This document shows positions 9,815 to 19,900 of a stretch of DNA of 64,000 nucleotides, one piece after another. Made by a program: the position numbers and the translations under genes. Below the pieces are notes generated by a model, which had not been told where the DNA came from, did no database searches, and worked only from the letters and a program-made list of their open reading frames with translations. Positions within the stretch are counted from its first letter, which is position 1. The number at the start of each line of letters is the position of its first letter. The stretch comes from Maridesulfovibrio sp. (GTDB lineage: Bacteria > Desulfobacterota > Desulfovibrionia > Desulfovibrionales > Desulfovibrionaceae). Where the stretch lies: positions 4,010,001 to 4,074,000 of the forward strand of contig NZ_OY762999.1 of assembly GCF_963666665.1 (NCBI RefSeq). Direction: 5' to 3'.

Positions 9815-11404
9815 ATGTCTATGTTAATCGGTTTCAGAGAAAAATCTTTCTTGGATAAGATCAGCATTCTCAATGAAGTCGCCACTGCAAAAGATCCGGT
9901 AGAGCTGGACGGCCTGCTGGACCTGTTTCAGAATCCGCTTGAAGATACTTCTGTTGACTATATGGTTGTAACTGCCTTGAACGGTATCCTTTCCGCTGAT
10001 GAGCAGAAAGCGGTGGAACTTCTGAGTAAGGAAGAAGGCAAGCTGCGTATCCTGTGCATCAGGGTTTGTGGAGAATTTCAGTTCAAAAGTGCTGTTCCTG
10101 TTCTCATGCAGATGGCCGAGGATGCTGCTGATCCTGACTTTTTGTTTGAGGTTCTGACCTCTCTTTCAAAAATCGGTGGTGCTGATTCCCTTGAACTCTT
10201 CCGTTCCAATATTAATAACGACGATGACCTTATCGTGGTTATGTCTATAGAGATGCTTGCGGAACTCAAGGACGAACAGTCCATTCCTGCGCTCAAGGGT
10301 TTTGTTGAACGCAATAACGAGGACGATCGTTACGAAGTGTGCGATCTGACCACATGGAAGGCTGTTGAATGCCTCGCCGCTATAGGCACGGATGAAGCCC
10401 TTGATTTTATCGTCTCCAACCTGCACCACAGGAACCCCACCGTACGCCGGGTAGTGACCGATTCTCTGACGGTTATGGGCAGCAGGGCGGTGCCTTACCT
10501 GAACAAGATTATCAGCCCGGATACTGCTAAAGATGACCTGATCCTCGCTGCCAACGTGCTCGGTTTCATCGGGGACAAGGAAGCCCTTGACGGGCTTATG
10601 GATGCCATTGAGAAGCAGTATTCCACCGATTCAAGTGTGAAGTATGCCATTTATGAAGCCATTGGCAGAATCGGTACCATGAAGGGTGTGATCAGTCTTA
10701 TTGACGGTCTGGAAGATGACGACGAACTTATTGCCGTAGCGGTTATGACTGGCCTTGACGGACTGGTTAATCCCGGTGTGACCAAAAAACTGGTGGAGAT
10801 CGTAGGTCAGGGCGGCAGCAAGGCCGGAAAGATTCTGCGGGCCATTGTTACCGCCAAGGCTGTGAATGTATTTCAGGCACTGTATGCAGAAGGCAAGATC
10901 GGCCGTTTCCTGATGAATGCCGTGGCAGCTTCCAAGGATGCTGAAGTTCATGAAGCTTTCCGGACCAAGCTGGCCGAGATCGGCGGTGCAGAAGCCGAAG
11001 CTGATATGGCCAGACTGCCTGAAGCTGTTGTTGCCGGCGGCAAGAAGGCTTTGGCTGTTGATGACTCAAAATCCATGCTCGCCCTTTATCGCAGCATTCT
11101 TACCAGTGGCGGTTATGAACCCACTGTGGCTGAGAACGGTCAGGATGCTTACTCACACATTGAACTCAGTAAAGAATTCGATGTTATTATCACTGATATG
11201 AACATGCCGGTTATGGACGGAATGGAATTTGTTTCTAAACTCCGCCAGACTAACGGTTATGCGGATATCCCCGTAATTATGGTTACCACCGAATCAGAAT
11301 ACTCCCAGCAGGAACTGGCCCGCAAAACCGGGGTGAACGATTTTATTACCAAACCGTTCACAGCCGATCAGCTCAAAGCCAAGATCGCTGAATACGTTTC
11401 TTAA
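9815..11404 (+). CDS. HEAT-repeat protein with C-terminal receiver domain
   Basis: 529 residues. Residues 1-400 are a series of alpha-helical HEAT-like repeats, for example 'AVPVLMQMAEDAADPDFL' and 'AVPYLNKIIS'. Residues 408-529 form a receiver domain: DD in 'ALAVDDSKSM', phospho-acceptor Asp in 'IITDMNMPVMDGMEF', Thr in 'MVTTES' and Lys in 'DFITKPF'. HEAT repeats bind proteins, so this looks like a phosphorylation-controlled scaffold rather than a transcription factor. It follows cheX directly and ends in a good terminator. The HEAT-then-REC order is unusual, as receivers are more often N-terminal. Confidence 0.88.
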   Translation: MSMLIGFREKSFLDKISILNEVATAKDPVELDGLLDLFQNPLEDTSVDYMVVTALNGILSADEQKAVELLSKEEGKLRILCIRVCGEFQFKSAVPVLMQMAEDAADPDFLFEVLTSLSKIGGADSLELFRSNINNDDDLIVVMSIEMLAELKDEQSIPALKGFVERNNEDDRYEVCDLTTWKAVECLAAIGTDEALDFIVSNLHHRNPTVRRVVTDSLTVMGSRAVPYLNKIISPDTAKDDLILAANVLGFIGDKEALDGLMDAIEKQYSTDSSVKYAIYEAIGRIGTMKGVISLIDGLEDDDELIAVAVMTGLDGLVNPGVTKKLVEIVGQGGSKAGKILRAIVTAKAVNVFQALYAEGKIGRFLMNAVAASKDAEVHEAFRTKLAEIGGAEAEADMARLPEAVVAGGKKALAVDDSKSMLALYRSILTSGGYEPTVAENGQDAYSHIELSKEFDVIITDMNMPVMDGMEFVSKLRQTNGYADIPVIMVTTESEYSQQELARKTGVNDFITKPFTADQLKAKIAEYVS

Positions 11405-11421
11405 AGAATAAAGATCACTAC

Positions 11422-11454
11422 AAAGGGAGGACTGTTATGGTTCTCCCTTTTTTT
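11422..11454 (+). terminator. terminator after cheX-HEAT/REC
   Basis: Stem 'aaagggag' / 'ctcccttt' followed by seven T, 17 bp after the stop of the HEAT-REC gene. It also touches the end of the convergent hydrolase gene. Confidence 0.8.
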
Positions 11455-12319
11455 ATGGGTTTTGTATTTTGCGGATTGCCTCAACCACTGTGTTTCCTAC
11501 CTGCCTGCTGTAAAGCATAGCTACATGTCCCATGGCGTGGGTGCGTTTGATTGCCCATTCTTCTGAGGTCGGTTCGAGGTTGGACCACGGAAGGACCATT
11601 TCATCGGTAGGGGAGATTATGGCTGTTTTTGATATGTTCCGTGGATAGCCGATTATACTCTTTCCTTTAAAGAGACTGCTCTGCGGGTGCAGGCTGCGTC
11701 CCAGTCTTCCAATGGCTATATTTGCAAGAATGCTGCCCCGGTATGGGGTTCCAAGGGTGATGATTCCAGCGCACATCTTTTCAATTTCCGGGTCCTGCGC
11801 TGCCCCGCAGGAAAGCAGACCTCCAAGGCTGTGTCCGGTGAGGATTACCTTTTTCCCCGATTCCAAGTGTAATTTTGAAATTATATCCCGTAGTTCCAGC
11901 ACCAGCTCTGGATAGGATGTAGTAAAGCTGTTGTATTGCCATGTATTCAGGTTGGTGAATCCCGCAAGATTCAGGCGGTAGCGCATAACCAGCCATGCTG
12001 CCTTGTTATGGTACAGGCCGTGGGTCATGAGAATAGGGGTGTTGTCTCCATTTTTTTTGATCAGCGGCAGGTTGCAGAGAAAGGTGAAAGGGCGGGTACA
12101 AATGGCTATTATCAGGCTTATCCCAGCAGATAAGGTGGACCGGGCAATGTCCTTGGTCATCTGCCCGGTGCTTCTGCTGCGCATTTCCGTTCTGTTGCAA
12201 AGAGCGGCAAAGAGGATAAGGGGCAGGGGCAGCAGGATCAGCAAGGCGGCAAAAAAGATTATTTTAATCATGGTCGATGCGGGGTTGCGGTTAACATATT
12301 CTGTTTTCAATTGACGCAA
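11453..12319 (-). CDS. membrane-anchored alpha/beta hydrolase (lipase-like)
   Basis: 288 residues if the TTG at 12319 is used ('ggcggaaac' upstream). The ATG at 12271 would give 272 residues starting just before the hydrophobic N-terminal segment 'IIFFAALLILLPLPLIL' and lacks a clear ribosome site. The nucleophile elbow is 'LTGHSLGGLLS' (Gly-His-Ser-Leu-Gly, Ser about 167). The oxyanion region is 'THGLYHNKAAW', and a late His ('HAMGHVAML') can complete the triad. It resembles triacylglycerol-lipase or esterase-type proteins held at the inner membrane. The substrate is unknown. It is transcribed alone, and its start overlaps the divergent leader of the DUF1786 gene. Confidence 0.8.
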   Translation of the reverse strand: MRQLKTEYVNRNPASTMIKIIFFAALLILLPLPLILFAALCNRTEMRSRSTGQMTKDIARSTLSAGISLIIAICTRPFTFLCNLPLIKKNGDNTPILMTHGLYHNKAAWLVMRYRLNLAGFTNLNTWQYNSFTTSYPELVLELRDIISKLHLESGKKVILTGHSLGGLLSCGAAQDPEIEKMCAGIITLGTPYRGSILANIAIGRLGRSLHPQSSLFKGKSIIGYPRNISKTAIISPTDEMVLPWSNLEPTSEEWAIKRTHAMGHVAMLYSRQVGNTVVEAIRKIQNP

Positions 12320-12376
12320 ATTGTTTCCGCCTGCAACATAATTATCAATCTTTACTGTTACAAATGGAGATCTGGA

Positions 12377-13414
12377 GTGAAGAATACAGTTTTAAGTCTG
12401 GATATCGGCAGCGGGACTCAGGATGTTCTTTATTATATTAAAGGTGTGGAGATTGAAAACTGTTTCAAGTTCGTACTGCCGTCCCCGGCCAGGGTGGTAG
12501 GGGAACGGATCAAGGAACTGACCCTGCAGGGACGCGATATTTATCTTTCAGGCCGGAACATGGGCGGTGGCTTCGGAAGGTCCGTCTATCCTCATATGGA
12601 GGCGGGCTGTAAAGTCTATGCTCATCCGCGTGCTGCTCTGGCTCTTGGTGATGACCTGCCCCGGCTGGAGAGTAACGGGATCATCCTTGCCGATGAAAAA
12701 CCGGAAGGGTGTGCGGATGTCCCCCTTGCTGACTTTGATGTTGCATGGTGGAAGAATTTTTTTAGGGCAGCAGGTCTGCAGTATCCTGATTACGTGACTG
12801 CATCTGTTCAAGATCACGGTTACCATCCCGGTAAAAGCAACCGTATCGGTCGTTTTAATCTTTGGAAACATTTGCTGCTGGAGAATCAAGGCCGTCCGGA
12901 AAGTCTGGTTTTTGAAAACGTGCCGGAAGAGTTTACACGTATGGCTGAATTGCAGGACAGCATCGGTGGCGGGGCGGTCAGTGATACCGGAGCTGCGGCG
13001 GTTCTCGGTGCTCTTTTTGTGGACGGGATATTGGAACACAGCCACAGGCAGGGTGTCTGCCTGATCAATGTAGGCAACAGCCATACTGTCTCCTTCCTGC
13101 TATATAAGGGTGCTGTTTACGGTGTATATGAACATCATACCGGAAACATGACTCCGGAAAAATTATGGGATGATTCCCAGCGGTTCAGGCAGGGGAATAT
13201 CAGTTTTCAGGATGTTTTCGATGACTGGGGACACGGCTGTTTGACCCTTGATTTACCTGAAGAAGCGCAGGGATTTGCTCCAACCTATGTGCTTGGTCCC
13301 CGGCGATCCCTTTTAAACGGTTATCCCGTTGAGTTCCCGTCTCCCGGTGGTGATATGATGCTGGCCGGATGCTTCGGTTTGATAAAGGGGTTAACCCTGA
13401 AAGGGATATTGTAG
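12377..13414 (+). CDS. DUF1786 / COG4012 family protein (ASKHA-like)
   Basis: 345 residues from GTG 12377, chosen because GGAG lies seven bases upstream. The longer frame starting at 12311 has an unlikely N-terminus and overlaps the divergent gene. The product opens with 'VLSLDIGSGTQDVLYY', an actin/sugar-kinase-like phosphate-1 loop, and has 'CLINVGNSHTVSFLL' in the middle as the second phosphate loop. This matches a family often listed as related to pyruvate formate-lyase activation but without a demonstrated activity. No radical-SAM enzyme is adjacent, so that annotation should not be trusted. Cytosolic. Confidence 0.78.
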   Translation: MKNTVLSLDIGSGTQDVLYYIKGVEIENCFKFVLPSPARVVGERIKELTLQGRDIYLSGRNMGGGFGRSVYPHMEAGCKVYAHPRAALALGDDLPRLESNGIILADEKPEGCADVPLADFDVAWWKNFFRAAGLQYPDYVTASVQDHGYHPGKSNRIGRFNLWKHLLLENQGRPESLVFENVPEEFTRMAELQDSIGGGAVSDTGAAAVLGALFVDGILEHSHRQGVCLINVGNSHTVSFLLYKGAVYGVYEHHTGNMTPEKLWDDSQRFRQGNISFQDVFDDWGHGCLTLDLPEEAQGFAPTYVLGPRRSLLNGYPVEFPSPGGDMMLAGCFGLIKGLTLKGIL

Positions 13415-13539
13415 TTAATAAAGTTACTTCTGGCCTTGCTCTGGACTGGTAATGACGATAATGGTGTACTTGATACATACATTGCTGATGCTGATCAGGT
13501 TCATCCAGACTTATAAACGAAAACAACAGATTCGGAATT

Positions 13540-15699
13540 ATGCTGCGCACAATATTATTTGCCACATTGCTGTTCCTGCCCGGATGTACGGATATCTTTG
13601 CCGAAAGATGGCTGTCCGCTACTCTCACCGAGCTTGGAGCCGGTAATCTTGACAGGATTCTTATCCTCGGTGCGGCCATCATCATTACTGTTCTGCTTGT
13701 TTTTATCGGCTTCCTTTATCTGAACATAGACAAGAGAAAGAAGGTTGAGATCGAACTGCAGCGTGAGCGAGATCTCATGGGCAGTATTATGGAAACCAGT
13801 CCCATGGGTATTCTGGTCATGGATAATGACGGTAAGATTATCTTTGCCAATGATCAGGCTGCTCGGGTGCACGGTGTGGCCCGGGAAGAGATCATCGGCA
13901 AACAGCACAATGATCCCATCTGGAAAATCACCGCTCATGACGGATCCCCCTTTCCGGAGGAAAGGCTGGCCTTTAATCGGGTAATGAAAATCCGCAACGC
14001 TGTTCTTGATATCCGCCATGCCATCCACTGGCTGGACGGACGCAAGGTTCTCCTTTCCATTAACGCTTCTCCGATTATTTCAGATGACGGCAGTATTAAG
14101 AAGGTTGTCGCTTCTGTTGAGGACATCACCACCAGAAAGAAGGTGGAAGAAGCTCTCAAGGAAAGTGCCTATCGTTTCCGTTCGTTGGTAAAGACCGCAG
14201 AAAGCGTGATCATTCTGCTTTCCCCGGACAAGAAGATTCTTGAGTTCAACCGCATGGCTGAGCAGCTTTTCGGCAGAACCCGTCATGAAGTGCTTGGCCG
14301 TGATTATTACGAACTTTTCGTTCCTGAAAGGCTCTGGCCGGATCATAACCGCCAGTTTGCCACAGTTCTTTCCGGCAATCCCCTGCGTCTGCTGGAGAAC
14401 TATGTGGTTGCCAGAGGCGGTGAGGAGCGGATGATCCAATGGTCCCTTTCCCGCTTGCTGGATGCCAAGGGCGGTGCTCTGGGCGTACTTGCGGTAGGTC
14501 AGGACATTACCGAGCGTAAGCGTAGCGAGGTAGAACTTTGCGAGGCCCGTGATGCGGCTGAAGAAGCCAGCCGGGCCAAGAGTGAGTTCCTTGCCAATAT
14601 GAGTCATGAAATCCGCACTCCGATCAGCGCCATCATCGGCATGAGCGAGATGACCCTGAATACTGATCTTACCGGAGAGCAGCAGGGGTATCTTGTGACA
14701 GTCAAGAAGGCGGCGGAGTCCTTGCTGCATATTATTAATGACATCCTTGATATCTCCAAAATCGAAGCGCGCAAGATGGAACTTCGGCCTGAAGATTTCA
14801 ACCTTTATGAAATGCTGGAAAAGCAGCTTTCCGTACTTAAGGTGCAGGCCGAAGAAAAAGGCATCGAATTGCGGGCAAATGTCAGCGACGATGTATCCCG
14901 CTGTTACCATGGCGATGAGTATCGCTTGGGGCAGATTATTATCAATCTTGTCGGCAATGCCATTAAGTTTACTGAAAAGGGGTATGTGGAAGTTTCCGTT
15001 GACCATGTAGGAAGCTTCGAAGAGGGAGCGGTTCTTGAATTTCGGGTCAAGGATACCGGGATCGGTATTTCTGAAGACAAGTGTGAAAAATTGTTTGAAA
15101 GCTTTGTCCAGCTTAACGCCGGATATTCAAAGCGTCATCCCGGAAGCGGATTAGGTCTGGCAATTTCCCGCCAGTTGGTGGAAATGATGGGCGGGCACAT
15201 AACTTTCAGCAGCAAGGAAGGCTGGGGGTCGGAGTTTAAATTTACAGTCAGGCTTAAATCCAGTGTCGGGGAATGTCTCGAAACAAGTACAGCCTTTCTT
15301 GATGAAGGCAAGAATGATAAAGGATTGGCCGCACGAATTCTGCTGGCCGAAGATAATGCCACCAACCAGCTCTACATTGCCCATTTTCTGACCGAACAGG
15401 GGTTTGAAGTTGAAACCGCTGAGAACGGACTGGAGGCCTTGGATCTGCTGGAGAACAGCGGCCCCTTTGACGTGATTCTTATGGATGTGCAGATGCCTGA
15501 AATGGATGGCCTTGAGGCTACCAGAAAAATAAGGGAACAAGGGAACGATATTCCCATCATCGCCCTGACTGCCTATGCTATGGAAGGAGACCGCGAAAAA
15601 TTTCTCAGTAACGGCATGGATGCCTATTCTTCCAAACCGGTCAAAATCGATGAATTGGTCCAGATCATAGGTAAGTTGGTCCCACGCACAAAACAATAA
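13540..15699 (+). CDS. membrane-bound hybrid sensor histidine kinase (PAS-PAS-HisKA-HATPase-REC)
   Basis: 719 residues. The N-terminus 'ILFATLLFLPGCTDI' looks like a lipoprotein signal with a lipobox Cys, followed by one membrane helix (about 43-66). Two PAS domains (about 85-200 and 215-330) precede the H-box 'SHEIRTPISAIIGMSEM', the ATPase (N-box 'INLVGNAIKFT', G-box 'DTGIGIS' and 'GSGLGLA') and a receiver with acceptor Asp in 'ILMDVQMPEMDG' and Lys in 'SSKPV'. PAS domains bind small ligands or cofactors, but no specific residues could be assigned. No output regulator lies next to it. It ends in a strong terminator that includes the stop codon. Confidence 0.92.
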   Translation: MLRTILFATLLFLPGCTDIFAERWLSATLTELGAGNLDRILILGAAIIITVLLVFIGFLYLNIDKRKKVEIELQRERDLMGSIMETSPMGILVMDNDGKIIFANDQAARVHGVAREEIIGKQHNDPIWKITAHDGSPFPEERLAFNRVMKIRNAVLDIRHAIHWLDGRKVLLSINASPIISDDGSIKKVVASVEDITTRKKVEEALKESAYRFRSLVKTAESVIILLSPDKKILEFNRMAEQLFGRTRHEVLGRDYYELFVPERLWPDHNRQFATVLSGNPLRLLENYVVARGGEERMIQWSLSRLLDAKGGALGVLAVGQDITERKRSEVELCEARDAAEEASRAKSEFLANMSHEIRTPISAIIGMSEMTLNTDLTGEQQGYLVTVKKAAESLLHIINDILDISKIEARKMELRPEDFNLYEMLEKQLSVLKVQAEEKGIELRANVSDDVSRCYHGDEYRLGQIIINLVGNAIKFTEKGYVEVSVDHVGSFEEGAVLEFRVKDTGIGISEDKCEKLFESFVQLNAGYSKRHPGSGLGLAISRQLVEMMGGHITFSSKEGWGSEFKFTVRLKSSVGECLETSTAFLDEGKNDKGLAARILLAEDNATNQLYIAHFLTEQGFEVETAENGLEALDLLENSGPFDVILMDVQMPEMDGLEATRKIREQGNDIPIIALTAYAMEGDREKFLSNGMDAYSSKPVKIDELVQIIGKLVPRTKQ

Positions 15700-15740
15700 A
15701 ACAAACCGCCATATTCCTTAGGAATATGGCGGTTTGTTTT
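15698..15740. terminator. strong bidirectional terminator
   Basis: Perfect 20-bp inverted repeat with a 3-nt loop (15698-15717 and 15721-15740), A-rich on one side and T-rich on the other. It serves the hybrid kinase and the convergent gene at 15748, and overlaps the kinase stop codon. Confidence 0.9.
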
Positions 15741-15747
15741 ATTTAAA

Positions 15748-16167
15748 TTACTGTTCAGTTGTTTTCTCTTCAATATTGCCTACAAGGTCCTTGTGCAGGA
15801 TTCCCGCGATCTGTTCCTTGAAGTCCATGAGTTCTTTGTTGTTGATCCCGGCAATGATATCTTCTGCTGTTTCCACTTCATCAAATCCTTTATTCAAGGA
15901 GCAGATGAGATGGATACCTACTTTCCTGCCTTCAAGATCAACAGTCCCGAGAATGTTTGATTTCTTTATTTTTTTTCTGACCGCCTGCGGGAGCTGAGGG
16001 ATAGCGAGCAGCATTTCACGAGGATAGAACAGGTAGCCGAAGGAGAAGTTTTCGGCTGTGAAAGCGTCATTCTGGAATCCGCCGTTGAGGTCCAGATCGC
16101 TGCCCTTGGCTGATTCGAGCATCTGCATAATGTCCGAGGCGATAGTTTCCGCGTAACCTTTGTCCAT
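15748..16167 (-). CDS. hypothetical cytosolic protein
   Basis: 139 residues starting at ATG 16167 with 'cagggagaaac' as an excellent ribosome site. No membrane segment, signal peptide or repeat is visible. The central part 'FSFGYLFYPREMLLAIPQL' and 'LGTVDLEGRKVGIHLIC' alternates hydrophobic strands, and the acidic C-terminus ends EEKTTEQ. I do not recognise the family. The reading frame is well supported by its start, by the terminator after it and by normal codon use. It is isolated, with a yjbQ remnant upstream on the other strand. Confidence 0.75.
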   Translation of the reverse strand: MDKGYAETIASDIMQMLESAKGSDLDLNGGFQNDAFTAENFSFGYLFYPREMLLAIPQLPQAVRKKIKKSNILGTVDLEGRKVGIHLICSLNKGFDEVETAEDIIAGINNKELMDFKEQIAGILHKDLVGNIEEKTTEQ

Positions 16168-16306
16168 GTTGTTTCTCCCTGAAATATTATGTAGCTTTTT
16201 TTAGCTGTTCATTTGTGCCGAAGATAACTCTGCAGTAGTTGCAGAGCAAAAAAGAATCAAGCATTTGCAGCACGCAGATGTCAAGATGATACGGAGGCTT
16301 CAATAT

Positions 16307-16363
16307 ATGAAATCTTACAGGAAGGAATTGTGGTTCGATGTTCCGGGCAGGAGGGCGGCGTAA
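16307..16363 (+). pseudogene. yjbQ: 5' remnant of a yjbQ/UPF0047 gene
   Basis: ATG 16307 has 'acggagg' upstream and encodes 18 residues, MKSYRKELWFDVPGRRAA, before TAA at 16361. The block SYRKELWF-x-x-PxRRA is, to my knowledge, the N-terminus of the YjbQ (secondary thiamine-phosphate synthase-type) family, which is normally about 135 residues. Everything after it, including the INIT continuation, is missing, and a terminator starts 33 bp later. I read this as a gene cut off by deletion. An 18-residue functional peptide is the less likely alternative. Confidence 0.6.
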
Positions 16364-16395
16364 GCGGGTGTTGGTAAAGTTTATTGGAGATTAAT

Positions 16396-16428
16396 AAATA
16401 AATCCGGGGAAGTCCCCGGATTTATTTT
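16396..16428. terminator. terminator hairpin
   Basis: 15-bp inverted repeat 'aaataaatccgggga' / 'tccccggatttattt' with a 2-nt loop. It ends the minus-strand operon 21059-16422 and overlaps its last stop codon; it may also end the remnant yjbQ transcript. Confidence 0.85.
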
Positions 16429-16931
16429 TGGGTGCCACTGGCAGTCTTGCCCCACGGCTTGAAGACTGAGACCCAGACCAGAAAAAGCAGGCAGCCGAAG
16501 ACAGCGAATGCTGATATTTCATTCAGCAATTGGCTGCGCAGGTATTCCGGTGTTTGCAGGGCCAGTGCTCCTGTATTGCCGGAAAGCTCGCTCATGTGGT
16601 CCAGCCAGGGCATGAAACAGGTGAATCCGAAGAGGATGAAGCTTATATTGATGATCCATTTGGTGACAATCCACTTGAATTTGAAAAATCCCCAAGAACT
16701 TTTCCACGCAAAGACGAATCCGGTAAACAGACACCCCAGTGCTCCGGCTGTGACTACATACTGATCCACCAGCTTGAGGCATATATCCCGTCCGTAAAGA
16801 GCTTCCCCTGAAGTGGGTACAAAGAGGCAGTGCAACAGTACCAATGAAAGTGCGCCGCCGCCCCAGAGACAGGCACTGAGCATATGCAGGGCGCGTATCC
16901 ATTTGGTTTGTTTGGGGGTGAGTTTTTCCAT
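16422..16931 (-). CDS. four-TM membrane protein, cytochrome-b/DUF2269-like layout
   Basis: 169 residues with four membrane helices at about 12-32, 55-73, 86-105 and 141-160. Histidines sit near helix 1 ('IRALHMLSACLWGGGA') and in the loop after helix 3 ('FMPWLDHMSEL'). This is reminiscent of small haem-binding or DUF2269-type membrane proteins, but haem ligands cannot be proven. It begins immediately after the stop of the 1375-residue hybrid kinase (TAA then ATG with no gap), so it is translated from the same message and could modify or anchor that sensor. Confidence 0.72.
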   Translation of the reverse strand: MEKLTPKQTKWIRALHMLSACLWGGGALSLVLLHCLFVPTSGEALYGRDICLKLVDQYVVTAGALGCLFTGFVFAWKSSWGFFKFKWIVTKWIINISFILFGFTCFMPWLDHMSELSGNTGALALQTPEYLRSQLLNEISAFAVFGCLLFLVWVSVFKPWGKTASGTQK

Positions 16932-19900
16932 TTATCTGGTCTTGTTGTGAATATTTAATATTGTTTGCAACAAAGTATCTCTCTTGATGGGCTTGGAGAG
17001 AAATTCGTCTGCCCCGGCAGAGATGCATTTCTCCCGGTATTCAGCCGAAACATGCGCGGTAAGCGCTATTACTCCGGTTGCGGGCAGATTATTTTCCTTT
17101 TCAAAGTTCCTGAACTTAACAAGAAATTCAGGGCCGTCCATGATCGGCATTTCCATATCCAACAGGATTATATCAAAATTATCATTGGTTGCCAGCTTAA
17201 GACCCTGCGCTCCGTCTGCCGCCATGGCCAGTGTTGTATCTGTATCCTTGAGAAAATGGCGGATCAGGTCACGGTTGGGGATATTATCCTCAGTAAGCAA
17301 TATCTTGATAGGCGGCAGCTTGTGCGATTTGGGGAAAGCTGAATTCTGTTCCTCCTTGCAGGAAAGTTGCAGCAGTTCCATGGTGTTATGCAAAAGCAGT
17401 CTGCGGGAAGTGGGAAGCGGCTGCCCGCGTCCTTCGATGCCTTTTTCAAGGTATGTTTTGTCAAAGCAGGCCCCCTGCTGGAGCATGAGCACCGGCGGTA
17501 GCTTTATTCCGTCTTCCTGTAATGAGCGGAGCAGGTTCAGTTCTCCGGCATCCTTCAAAGAAAGGTCGTAGATCAGCAGTTTGTATTTACTGTCCAGCAG
17601 TGATGAAAGCAGTATTTTCAGGCTTTCAACAGTAGAACACGGAGTAGCTGTCCCTTTGAAATAATTCAGGGTCTCGCAGATTGAAGCAAGGGTTTCCGGG
17701 TTGCGGACCGCAACCAGAATTTCCGAATATTCAAGGTCAGGTTCCGCAGCCGTTGAGGCTTGCGGTGCACGGGGCAGGGGCAGGGTTACCATGAAGGTGC
17801 TGCCCTTACCGGGAGTACTGCTGGCGCAAATGGTGCCACCCATGAGCTCGGCCAGTTTACGGCTGATTGATAGTCCCAGTCCGGAACCTCCATACCTGCG
17901 GGTTGTAGAGGAATCCGCCTGTGAAAAAGGTTCAAAGATGGATTCCAGTTTTTCCGGGGCAATCCCTATTCCGGTATCAGAAATAGTGAAGGTTATGTTG
18001 TCCGGGGAGCTGCTTTCCGGTGACCGGGAAACAACAATGGACACTTCGCCGCTGCTGGTGAATTTAACCGCGTTGGCAAGGATGTTGAGCAATATCTGGC
18101 GTATCCGGGTTGAATCTCCAAGGACTATCTCCGGTACGTCCGGTTTGTAGCGCATGACCAGTTCAACATGGCGCGAAGACGCTGCCGTGGCCTGAAGCTG
18201 CATGAGTGATTCCGTCTCTTGCAGCAGGTCAACAGGGATATTTTCCAGCTTAACGTGATTTGCTTCAATTTTTGAAAAATCAAGAATATCGTTGATGATT
18301 GTCAGCAGAATTTCTCCTGACGATTCGAAGATATTAACGTATTCGCCTTGCTCATCGGAAAGGTTGGTGTTTTTAAGCAGATCGGCAACCCCCAGAATGG
18401 AGTTAAGAGGGGTTCGTATCTCGTGACTCATACTCGCAAGGAAAGCGCTTTTGGCTTCGTTGGCTTCCTCTGTTTTTAGAATGGCCTGTTCGAGCCTTTT
18501 TTCAGTTTTTTTATGCTCTTCAATTTCCTGATTAAGGTCAGCAGTTCTGTTTTCCACTTCCTGCGCAAGTATTTCTTTTTGTTTTTCAACTGTCCGCGTC
18601 CGTTGGCGTACGATGAGGATGAGTGCCGTTATGGCCAAAATTACCAAAACGCCTTTGAACCACAATGTCTTCCAGAACGGAGGGATAATATTCAGTTTTA
18701 AGCTGGCTCCGTTATCATTCCAGATACCGTCGCTATTTGAACCACGGACTCTGAATACATAGTTGCCTTGAGCAAAGTTGGTGAATGTGGCTGTGGCGTC
18801 AGGGGAGTCTATCCACTCATCATTGAAGCCTTCGAGCTTATATTGGTACTTGTTCAGTTTTGGGTTTTGATAGTCAAGGGCTGCGAAATGGAAGCTGAAC
18901 ATGGCGTCTTTCCATGACAGGGTTACCTTATCGGATTCGGTTATGTTCGTTTCCAGATCTGCCGGAGCTCCCATAATTGTCAGGTCGGTAATGACCAGCG
19001 GTGGGGGAGTCCTGTTGATTTTAATATTGCGGGGATCGAACATATTCATGCCCTTCAATCCGCCGAAATATATTTTGCCGCTTTGCCCTTTATTGTAGGA
19101 ATTAATCCAGAATTCAATGCCCTGCAGTCCGTCTGATGGTCCGAAGTTCCAGACTTTGCCGCTGATCGGATCAAGGCGTGATATTCCTTTAAAGGTCGAG
19201 ACCCAGATATGTCCGTTGTCGTCAATGCAGAGGCCCTGAATTCCGTCGTTAGCAAGCCCGTTTGCATCGGTATAGCGGGTGAAGAGACCGCTTTGGGGAT
19301 CGAATCTGTTCAGGCCGGAATCAGTGCCCAGCCAGAGAGAACCGTCGGCAGCCTCTGCAACAGGGGTGACCCGGTTGTTGGATATTGATTGCGGGTTGCC
19401 CGGATCATGTTGAAAATGTTGGAAGGTGCCTGTTTTGCGGTCCATGAGGTCTAGCCCGGCATTTGTACAGACCCATAAGTTATCGTTGCTGTCCTCGAAG
19501 ATATTTCGGACTCTATTGTGTCCCAGGCTGGTCGGGTCGGAGTCGGAATGGTCATAGCGTGTGAACTCTCCGGTTTTGCGGTCAAGACGGTTGAGCCCTT
19601 TCTTGCTGGTCCCGATCCAGATGTAGCCCATGCTGCCTTCATATATCCACCAGATATTGTTCTGGCTCAGGGAGTTGCTGTTTTTCTTTTTCCACTTGTA
19701 TTTCTTTACTACTCCTTCTTCCTTATTAATCACGAAGACACCGCTTTTGCGGGTCCCGACCCAGATAAGTCCGGAGCTGTCTTGGAAAATACAGTTAATC
19801 CTGTTGCCGGAAAGCTTCCAGGGTGATGCTGATTTAGTACTGTAGGATTTGATTTCACCGGTTTGAGGATCGTATGTATTGAGACCGTTTTTATAGGTTC

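Noticed and set aside
14080..15006. A 308-codon minus-strand open frame
   Set aside because: Antisense of the hybrid kinase, no ribosome site or recognisable motif.
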